A stretch of DNA of 64,000 bases from Paraphaeosphaeria minitans (Eukaryota > Ascomycota > Dothideomycetes > Pleosporales > Didymosphaeriaceae), in the NCBI GenBank assembly GCA_015832175.1, contig WJXW01000010.1, forward strand, positions 1,240,001 through 1,304,000, written 5' to 3'. The position numbers and the translations under genes are program-made. This document shows, in pieces, positions 55,780 through 64,000 of this stretch. The notes beneath the pieces were generated by a model. It searched no databases and had not been told where the DNA came from. It saw only the letters and a list, made by a program, of their open reading frames with translations. Numbering within the stretch: the stretch's first letter is position 1; every line of letters starts with the position of its first letter.

Positions 55780-56130
55780 GGAGTCTAGTAGCCACTTAAA
55801 GGTCCTCTAGTCTATTACTCTTTCTACCTAATAGCTACTTAAAAGTCTATTAGTCTGTTATTATTTTATTCCTAGGTAACTAATAACTACTTAAAAGTCC
55901 ATACAGTCTATACTAGCACTAGATAGCTACTTAAAAGTCTATTAGTCTATTATTGTTTTGTTTCTAAGTAATTAGTAACTACTTAAAAGTCCATTATTCT
56001 ATCTATCTAGGCGACTAATAACTACTTAAAAGTCTATACAGTCTATCTATCTGTGTACCTAATAGCTACTTAAAAGTCTATTAGTCTATTATTATTTTCC
56101 TAGCTATTTAGCAGCTACTTAAAAGTCTAC
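55780..56130. repeat. Eight-copy tandem repeat next to the 5' LTR
   Basis: The core GCTACTTAAAAGTC (or ACTACTTAAAAGTCC) recurs eight times at about 45-55 bp spacing, with partial copies of CTATTAGTCTATTATTATTTT between. It lies just inside the right-hand LTR, in the untranslated leader of the element. Confidence 0.8.
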
Positions 56131-56216
56131 TAAACAGCTTCTATTAGTTCTCTAAATACTTATTACTATACTTCTCTATATCCTCTTAAAAGCAGCCCTA
56201 TGTCCCTTACTAAAAT

Positions 56217-56448
56217 TATTATGTTGTGGGTGCGTTTACCTTAAGTAAGAAATATAAAAGAATAAGTTAAGCTCTTCTATCTAAAATCTATTATATAAAT
56301 CTAACTACTCTAATTGTCTATTAGGTCTCTTTCTATCTTGTCTAGTTGGCGCGCTCTTTTTCCTATTCCCTAATTAGCTATCTTAAACGACAGCTGATCG
56401 GCCCTATGTTTCTCCAATTCTCTATTGTAGGCTAACCTTTACACTACA
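56217..56448 (-). repeat. 5' LTR (right copy)
   Basis: 232-bp copy, less mutated than the left one: aacgacagctgatcggcc near 56386-56403 stands against aataatagctaattagcc in the left copy. Every difference in that block is C-to-T or G-to-A. Confidence 0.85.
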
Positions 56449-56977
56449 ATACACGTATAGTATTTTATATAGGGCTAAAGTGGATCTTGGCCTACTTAAT
56501 ATCTTAAGGTTTCTATTTTTTTGCCTATTAATTAATTTGTTACTATTTTGTTACTACTATTAATTTAACTCTATAATATTAACTATCGCAACTTTTTCTA
56601 GTGTAGAGCTCTACTAATATAATCTAGCTATTAAAAACGCAGCTTCCTAAAGCTATATATAATAACTAATATATAATATTAACTAAAGTAAATTACCTTA
56701 GTAACGTTATAGAGCTGCGTGAGAGCTTATTTAATATATAAAAAATAATTACTTTTAGTAAAAGGACTAGAAGTAAGCCTAGCCCTAGATTAACAATATA
56801 TAAAGCGTTTAGGGCGAAAATATTAGTAAATTATACTAGTTAAGGACTCTAAGATGCCGCCTCTAGCGTAAGTAGGCTATGTTATAGGGTGCTAGTAAAC
56901 ACTAGTAATTTATATAGAAGGTAGAAAATAATAAATATAGTGCTATAATAACTATTAGGTGTATTATATAGGAAGGT
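56449..56977. other. AT-rich mutated DNA between elements
   Basis: Low-complexity A/T with TAG and TAA in every frame; no feature recognised. Confidence 0.5.
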
Positions 56978-57289
56978 TGTAGGTTTGGCTTAATCTACAA
57001 TTAAGCATTTAAGGGTTAATAGTATACTATTATATAAAGGGTAAGAAGTAGGTTTAATTAATTACGTCTAGTCTATCGTACAAAGGGGCACTAAGGACCT
57101 TATAAAGTCTCTACCTCTTAGCGCTAACCTAAGCAGGGGGTCCTTGTGTAGGTCCTTATAGGTAGGCAGGGCCTTATAAAGTCTCTACCTCTTAGCGCTA
57201 ACCTAAGTAGTGGGTCCTTGTACAGGTTCCTATAGGTAGGTAGGCTCCTATTTCACTTAGTGCTATTTATATAATAAACTATATAGACA
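56978..57289. repeat. 312-bp LTR-like repeat, copy 1
   Basis: Starts TGTAGGTTTGGCTTAATC and ends TATAGACA, so it has TG...CA termini. The same 312-bp sequence recurs directly at 59821-60132. Inside is a duplicated block of about 74 bp (57094 and 57169) beginning GGNCCTTATAAAGTCTCTAC. Confidence 0.8.
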
Positions 57290-59820
57290 CTAGTAACTTT
57301 TCTTTTGTGTAATAGCTTATATCTATTATACGCTTTCTTATTCCTGTCCTTCTCTATCTATACAGTTAGCCTTCCCCTATTAGAACAGGTTGTAAGGTAG
57401 GTACAGTGTCACTATATAGTAGAGGTCTTATTTACACCTCTTCTTATATAAATAGGTAGTAATAGCTAACTTGCTTAGTTCTTACTCTACCTCTTTGCAT
57501 AGTAGTAGAGTTGCATCGCGTAATAAAGCTCTTTCTAGATATATGTCCTATACGCAAATAGAAGGTAGGGTATTAAGTAATATAATGCTTAGCACTAGGT
57601 CTTAGTAAGTAGGTATAGAAGGATTACTCCTAGTTATATAATAAAGGTATATAGTAGAAGTAAGGTATAAGGTAGCCTTCTATACTTCTTCTTTATTACC
57701 CTATTAGTCTTATTTATTTTCCTCCTCTTTTGTATAATAGTCTTTATCCTCTAGCTCTTCTTTAAAGTTAAAGATATATACTTATACATCTATAGCAAAG
57801 GGTTTATATTTATAGAAGTTAGCGTATAATAATATATATTACCTTCTAGCTTACTAGGTATCTCTTAGTAGATAGTTAGTAGACTAGTATCTTTCTTTAT
57901 AATATATAAAGCATTTCTACTTTATATAAAAGCTTAAACTTCTAAAGTTACCCCTTCCTTTTAGTCTAAAGGTTAATCTACCTCTAGAGAGGCTAGATCC
58001 TCTTATGCGATTAAAATTATTATATTATTAATTAGTGTAGTACACCTCTTTACTATCTTAGAGGAACTATAACTTCTTCCTATCTTTAGTAACTTAGAGT
58101 AACGTATAAAGCTTATTAAGTAAGCCTTCTACTATACTTTTAAGATTAAACATAGCTTATTTAAGGTTAGGATAGCTATAGTATACTTATATAATAGTAG
58201 TGTGTAGTTATAGTTTACTACTAAAGCCTTATCTAAAAGCCCTTTAGGCTAAAGTAAGCTTATTAATTATTACTTCTAGGGCCTTGTGTAATATAGTAGC
58301 TAGATTATCCCTTTTATAGTGTTTAAAAGTAAGAGTAGTCTAGTCTATCTAGTACTAATTATAATTAACACTAGTGTTAAAGTGCCTATTTAGTCTATTG
58401 TATAATTTATCCTATAGAAGTCCTAGTCTAATATTATATAGGTAGTAGGTACTCGCACGATTAGAAAGGATTCCTAAAAAGATATTTATATACTAGTCCT
58501 ATAATATACCTAGCCTATAGTATAGTTCTCTAAAGACTTTTGCCTTATCTACTAGGATATTATACAGCCTACTAGTATAGTTATTCTCTTTACTCTAAGC
58601 TTTCTAAAAGAGGATATTCTTATCTAGCTAGATATAAGTATAATCTCCTAGTTATTAAGGAGACTAGGAGTGTCTAGCCTCTTTGTATAATATAGTTTAT
58701 TAGGCAAAAGTAGTCTAGGTTTTAGGCTATTACTACTAGTGTGGCTCTATATATAGTGTCTCTGTCCTTATACGTATAGGGATAGGCCCTAGCTATACTC
58801 TATATATATATATATTACCTATAGATAGTGTAGGTTATATTATTAGGATTTAGCAAAGCAGTTTAAGTTATAGTTATAGTGTTATTATACAAAAAGTCTA
58901 TAGCTTATAGTTAAGCTATAATAGTTTAAAGAGTTTCTTTACATAGGTGTCCTTTGTTATAGAATTAGTAGTAATAAAGCCTTCTTTTATAAGAAAAGTA
59001 ATAAGCTCTCTTCTTACTATATAACTAATTTTATTAAAGGTTCTCTCCTTCTAGTTATTAAAATTTTTAGTAAAAGAAGAGATTACCCCTTTACTTTTAA
59101 GGCTGCTTACGCAATATTGCGTAATTATATACACTATATAAGTGTTTAGCTATTTTAGAGAAGGGGGTAGGTAGCTATATAGATCTACTCTATCTACTTA
59201 GTACTTTTGTGCAATCTCTCCTCTTAAGGTAATAGCCTTAATATTTATTACTTCCTCTATTTATTAAAGCTATGTTACTTTATCTTTTTACTAAGGAGGT
59301 AGTATTAATTATTACGCAATGTTCTTAAGTTATAGTTCCTCTAAGAAGTCTCCTAGTCTTAAGGCTATGTTATTATTATTTTTCTTAGTTATGCGACGTG
59401 TCTATGTTTAGTTATTACTAGTTTAATTATATAACGTGTTTACGTTTAGTTGTTACTAGTTTAATTATGCGACGTGTTTTTTAGGGTTGTAAATATGCTT
59501 ACTATCTCCTTTCTTTTCTGTAGAATAGCTTAAACTAGATTATGCGACTCTTTATAGATATGCGCACTTTGTTTCTGCTTATTATATAATCTAAAATTTA
59601 ATCTCTAGTAAAGGTACTATCTCCTTTCTTTTCTATAGAATAGCTTAGACTAGATTATATAACTCTTTATAAATGTGCGCGCTTTGTTTCTACTTATTAT
59701 ATAATCTAAAATTTAATCTCTAGTAAAGGTAATAATATAGAGCCTACGCATCTAGCTTATAGGGCGCTCTGTCTTTAGACCTTACTAGTTTATAGTTAAT
59801 TAGAGTTAACTACTAATTAG
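57290..59820. mobile_element. 2.5-kb AT-rich interior between two 312-bp repeats
   Basis: The span between the direct repeats could be the interior of a short non-autonomous or deleted LTR element, or unrelated DNA between two solo LTRs. Flanks outside the two repeats (aaggt; attttt) do not match as a target duplication. No domain could be decoded. A TA dinucleotide run lies near 58800 and doubled GTGTTTACGTTTAGTTGTTAC-type words near 59400-59470. Confidence 0.4.
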
Positions 59821-60132
59821 TGTAGGTTTAGCTTAATCTGCGATTAAGTATTTAAGGGTTAATAGTATACTATTATATAAAGGGTAAGAAGTAGGTTTAA
59901 TTAATTATGTCTTGTCTATTGTATAAAGAGGCAGTAAGGACCTTATAAAGTCTCTGCCTCTTAGCGCTAACCTAAGCAGGGGGTCCTTGTGCGGGTCCTT
60001 ATAGGTAGGCAGGGCCTTATAAAGTCTCTGCCTCTTAGCGCTAACCTAAGTAGTGGGTCCTTATGCGGGTCCCTATAGGTAGGCAGGCCCCTATTTCACT
60101 TAGTGCTATTTATACGATAAACTGTATAGACA
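59821..60132. repeat. 312-bp LTR-like repeat, copy 2
   Basis: Same boundaries as copy 1 (TGTAGGTTTAGC...TATAGACA), with the same internal duplication. It keeps more G/C (for example GTCTCTGCCTC against GTCTCTACCTC), again differing by RIP-type transitions. Confidence 0.8.
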
Positions 60133-61209
60133 ATTTTTATATTTAGTAGAAATACTAAGCGCGTAGACTATAACGTAGTGCTTATAACTTATATACGCTA
60201 TATATAGAACTTAGTAAAGCTTTTTAAAAACTATATAAAAGATAAGAATAAACGCTGTAACTATTATATTAAAGGTAGTTATAGAGGCTATAACTTAGTA
60301 TGTCTAGAGTTACGCGCTATATATACGCTTTAGCTAATACTTATAGGTGCTAAAGCTAATAAATAGGCGCCTTAATTACTTATACGCCCTTTATAACTAC
60401 TACTATATTATAGTTGTAGAGACCCTAGGTGGGTAGTATAAGATAGATAAGTATGTAAAGGTAATAGGCTTAAAGCTAGCTTATTACTAAAAGTAATTTA
60501 ATTAAGAGCTAGCTAACTACTAGCGTATTATAGCTTATGTTAGTACACCTATAGGTGTAGTAACCTAGGTGTCTACTACTAGCCCTTAGTATCTAGACTT
60601 AATTCTAGTAGAGTAGTGTTAGATTACTAGTGCTTTTAAAGTAGTTATTCCCTTTATGTAGTAGATAGTAAGTTTACACCTTTCTTTCACTTAAAACGTA
60701 TACTAATAGCTTACTTAGGTTAATCTAGCGTTTACTTCTTACTGTAATAAAGGTAAGTTAGATAATAGTAATAAAGAGAGTAAAGAGGAGATTACTACTA
60801 GAAGTATAGTAAGTAAGAATAGTAAGAATAGTAAGAATAGTAAGGATTATAAGGATAATAAGTAGGGGGGGTATTGGCAGCGCGTAGTCTAGTTAGATCG
60901 CTTTTTAGAAGCTAGCCTATAGGCCTTAGGTAGATATCTTTAATAAGCTATAAGTGTTCTATAAGCTATAGTACTCTATAATAATATATATTATATCTGC
61001 GTTCTATATACTTTTTATTATATTCTTTACCTCTTCTTTATATACGCAGCTCTTTTCCCTTTAAAAATTAAGACTAAGTTATCTATATCTTTAAAATCTA
61101 ACTCTAGAATCTAGGTATTGTAAGTTATATTATAGCCTTTTTAGTAGAGTAGGTATTACTTTTACCCCTTTTTTATTTACTTAGCTAGGATTTCTTTTAC
61201 TTTCTAGAC
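60133..61209. other. AT-rich mutated DNA with a short tandem repeat
   Basis: Dense TAG/TAA. At about 60812-60845 the word GTAAGAATA is repeated four times. No coding domain recognised. Confidence 0.5.
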
Positions 61210-61401
61210 TGTAATAGGCTAGGGCTATGCCCCAGCCTTTAGGAAGACCTTAAGGAAAGGAACCGCCCTAAAAAAGTAGACCTACTAAGGAAAACTCTTC
61301 TTATAAGTGGCACACCCCCCTATAGAGACTTAATACCTAGAATTTATTCTTTATATTTAGCACTTATAGTTCTATTCACTGTCTAAGGCTAGCCTATAAC
61401 A
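61210..61401 (-). repeat. 192-bp LTR, minus orientation
   Basis: Read on the minus strand it runs from TGTTATAGGCTAGCC to CCTATTACA. Reverse-complement partner of 63517-63708, with identical length. Its start faces the internal gag-pol fragment, so its own element would extend to the left. Confidence 0.8.
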
Positions 61402-63516
61402 TTAAATTCTAGATCTTCTAGAAAAGAGTCGTTTAAAGAAATAGAGAAACGTAATAGAGTCTAGAATAACCCCTTATAGATACCTTAAATATCACTAAGT
61501 TAGTAGAATAACTATAGAACCTAATTACTGCTAGAGACAAAGACCGCTCTACTATATAAATACTATAACTCTAGAATAAGGAGCTGCGTAAGCTCTTTAT
61601 ACACTAATAGGCCTACGCTAGCACTGCCCTAGGCGTATCTACCCCTACTATAGAGGACATATTCTTATTTACTAGTGTAGACTAGCTAATTTTATACTAT
61701 AAACTACTCTTAAACCTAACTAAGTTTAGGGGCTTAAAGGCCTAGTTTAGAGCCTAAAAGGTTATAATAGACTATAAGCTCTAGGCTAATAAATAGTTTA
61801 TTAGCTCCCCCTAGGAGAAATAGGCACTAATATAGGCCTGTCTAGATAATAGTTTTTAGGACATAGTAGTGGCCTTCTACTAAGCTAGGGGGGTAGACAG
61901 CTAGTTTAACCTATAGACGTTTATATAGTACCTTACCTTTATGTACACTAATAAACACGCGTAGTAAAAGGCTAAAGCATGCCTTAATATAATTAGATAG
62001 AATTCTAGAAGGAGTTTCTCTAACTTTTACGTCTACTTTAAACAAACCTTAGTAGAGGCAGGTAGTAGCTAGTAAAGTAATACTAAAAAACTATGTAAGT
62101 TACGCTACGTAATCTAGTAGGACATCTATATAGTTACTCTTAACTATAATATTCCCAAAGAGGACTATAATATAACTATTACTAGGTTTTTATAGATTAT
62201 AGTAGACTTTAAAATAAAGGCCCTAAAAGATAAACTTACTATTTAAGCTACCTCTTATAAAAGTATCTAGCCTTCTTTTAAAGATCGTAATAGTAACATC
62301 TATATAACTTCTATAGCGGCGTTAATCTTAACCTAGCCTTAAGCTAGCGGGGAGGTAGGTAAGTAGCGCCTAAACTAGATACCTAAATATATCTTCTAGT
62401 AACGCTAAGATATAGGTATATACACTTACTACAGTAAACCTAACTATATAGCTAGAGCCTACCCTAATATAGTTTTACTCTAAGTAACTATAACCTAATT
62501 TTAGTATAGTAAGATAAGTACCTAGTTAGGAAAAGAGTAGCCTCTAGTCTAGCGCTAACGTAGGGGCTAAGCGCGACAGTATTAATAGAGGTATAATTAG
62601 AATAAGCTACTATAGTTAGAGTAGCTAGAGCTAGGATAAGTATAAATAGGCCTAATTCTACCCTCTATATATTTCTTAATAGCACATAGTATATAGAGGC
62701 CCTAATTAATATAGGGTGTAAATACTTTATAGTAATTAGCCCTAAGCTAGTAAATTCGCTCTTACTATAGTGTATTATAATTTTAGCCTAAGAGCTAGAA
62801 TAGGCTACTAGGTTATTACTATAGACCTTTATTATAAAAATAGTAGTAGTACTTTATAATATATCTAGATAGTAATAGACCCTTTACGCTTATATAATCC
62901 CTAATCTCTACTAAGATATAATCCTAGGGGCCTCCTAGCTAGCTAAGTCTAGGGTAGTAGTAAATATTAATAGTAGAAAATTATAATTAGGGTAGCTAGG
63001 GGTCTTATTAGCCTTAATATCTAAGTAGTAGAGAGGTAGGGCCTCCTCGCTACGCTTATAGATAAGGAGAATAACGTAACGCCCTTTAATACTCTAAATA
63101 AAAACTAGAAAGGGGTATTCTTAACTTTACTCTAGAATATTACTTAGATACTTATAATAACGCTTTCTTATATAGTAGAATCTTTACCCCCCTATAATAT
63201 AGTAGGGCTAGGCCTTACTAAAAATAGTAGAACTCTCCCCTTAGAACTAGTAAAGTACACTACTATCTTTAATAAAACTAATGTATCTAGCCTTTTACTA
63301 CACTAGGGCACGTTAAACTATTATATTTACTTAAGGTAGACTCTAAGCAGCTCCCTTCTAAGACTACTTTAGGGCCCACTATATAGTATGTTTAAAGATT
63401 AGCTAGTAGAACTCTAGCGCTAACTTATAGAACTTATAGATAAGGGCTAGATATAAGCTAGCTTCTCTTTAGTAGATACTCTAGTCCTTCTAGCCCTAAA
63501 GTCTAGGGGGAAATAG
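61402..63516 (+). mobile_element. Truncated Gypsy gag-protease-RT fragment, RIP-mutated
   Basis: On the plus strand, ignoring stops, one can read Gag-like FSNFYVYFKQTLVEAGSS (about 62025-62080) and LNYNIPKEDYNITITRFL (about 62140-62195). Further right come protease-like YKYFIVISPKLVNSLLL (about 62715) and YAYIIPNLY then DIILGAS (about 62890-62940). Last come RT-N-terminal GPLYSMFKD, LIELIDKG and LVLLALKSRGK (63370-63515). The RT stops abruptly where the right-hand LTR begins at 63517, so it has been cut by an insertion. All frames carry stops. Confidence 0.75.
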
Positions 63517-63708
63517 TGTTATGGGCTAGCCTTAGAGAGTGAACAGAACTATAAGTGCCAAATGTAAAGGATAAATTCTAGGTATTAAGTCTCTATAGGG
63601 GGGTGTGCCGCTTATAAGAAGAGTTTTCTTTAGTAGGTCTACTTCTTTAGGGCAGTTCTTTTCCTTAAGATCCTTCTAAAGGCTAGGGTATAGCCCTAGC
63701 CTATTATA
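63517..63708 (+). repeat. 192-bp LTR, plus orientation, interrupting an RT
   Basis: Begins TGTTATGGGCTAGCC and ends CCTATTATA (the final ACA mutated to ATA). Its element would extend to the right, beyond the window. It truncates the RT reading frame of the preceding fragment. Confidence 0.8.
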
Positions 63709-64000
63709 TACGCTAGACCTTACTTAGTTTAAAACGTCTTATAGTTATAAGGTAAGCCTTAAAGATTTTAGGAGTATTATACTATAGTAAGATAGTAGTG
63801 TTGTAGGCGTTATTCTTCTATTAGGAACTTATTATTATTTTAGTAAGAGTTCCCTTATAATGTAAAGGTAGCCCTAAGGCAGTCTTAGGGTAAAGGCCTT
63901 TATTAGGCAGTTTATTTATTTACCTTATTATTATAAGGCGACAGGACGGCGCTCCTACCCTTTCTAATATAATTATTATATATTTATTACTTTAGTAGTG
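63709..64000. other. AT-rich mutated DNA to the window edge
   Basis: Probable start of the interior of the element whose LTR ends at 63708. No domain recognised in these 290 bases. Confidence 0.4.

Larger units (their letters stand above)
46820..56448 (-). mobile_element. RIP-mutated Ty3/Gypsy LTR retrotransposon, about 9.6 kb, minus orientation
   Basis: Two direct repeats of 232 bp bound a 9.2-kb interior. The tetranucleotide ATAC flanks both outer ends (46816-46819 and 56449-56452), a possible target-site duplication. Orientation follows from decoded minus-strand domains: a zinc knuckle at 54374-54415 (Gag end) and a reverse transcriptase at 51822-52025. An order of Gag, Pol, LTR from right to left is normal. 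Stops (TAG, TAA) interrupt every frame, so it is inactive. CA and TG dinucleotides are rare throughout, as expected from RIP. Confidence 0.85.

Noticed and set aside
56978..60132. Terminal inverted repeats of a DNA transposon
   Set aside because: The two 312-bp copies are in direct, not inverted, orientation, with TG...CA ends, which fits LTRs.
61210..63708. DNA transposon with 192-bp terminal inverted repeats
   Set aside because: The interior decodes as gag-protease-RT of a Gypsy element, and the right repeat cuts the RT. Inverted solo or nested LTRs explain this better, although the arrangement superficially mimics a TIR element.

Overview
The window reads as nuclear DNA of a filamentous ascomycete (Pezizomycotina). 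Short introns (about 45-140 bp, GT...AG) interrupt fungal-type genes: Ccc1, Pet191, a Pfa5-like DHHC protein, a KN homeobox factor, SprT-like and Mpv17-like proteins and a fungal nicotianamine synthase. A GC-balanced left part changes abruptly, near 46.8 kb, into about 17 kb of AT-rich sequence made of retroelement remains. These carry the signature of repeat-induced point mutation (RIP): C-to-T and G-to-A changes, loss of CA and TG dinucleotides, and pervasive TAG/TAA. GC/AT isochore structure of this kind is typical of several Dothideomycetes; that class is an inference, not proven here.

Layout. 0-12 kb is gene-dense: the end of a probable SNF2/Rad26-like gene, nicotianamine synthase (-), a membrane-anchored Amidohydro_3 enzyme (-), a Ccc1/VIT1 vacuolar iron transporter (+), a 10-copy 33-bp minisatellite, Pet191/COA5 (-), a steryl-ester-hydrolase-type lipase (+) and a GH43 glycosidase (+). 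The iron transporter and the metal-chelator synthase lie within 3 kb of each other. 12-20 kb holds lineage-type small genes. One is a nine-exon secreted protein (-) built from three tandem beta/gamma-crystallin-like modules, each encoded by three exons with the same intron phases. Beside it, on the other strand, is a broken one-module relative. Further on is a pair of paralogous zinc-ribbon ORFs (-).

20-29 kb holds a Pfa5-like palmitoyltransferase with DHFC instead of DHHC and a three-exon TALE/KN homeobox gene with a pentapeptide repeat. 28.5-33 kb is a GC-rich non-coding stretch with four kinds of simple repeat. 33-42 kb is gene-poor decayed sequence with recognisable relics, including a broken F-box gene. 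42.8-46.6 kb carries an intact SprT-like protein and an Mpv17/PMP22-family protein.

46.8-64 kb is the RIP-mutated island. It contains a nearly full-length Ty3/Gypsy element of about 9.6 kb in minus orientation (232-bp LTRs at 46820 and 56217, decayed zinc knuckle and reverse transcriptase between them), a second pair of 312-bp LTRs (56978 and 59821), and a gag-protease-RT fragment (61402-63516) bounded by two inverted 192-bp LTRs, the right one cutting its RT. All exon models were assembled by hand from splice signals and reading frame; no homology search was run.
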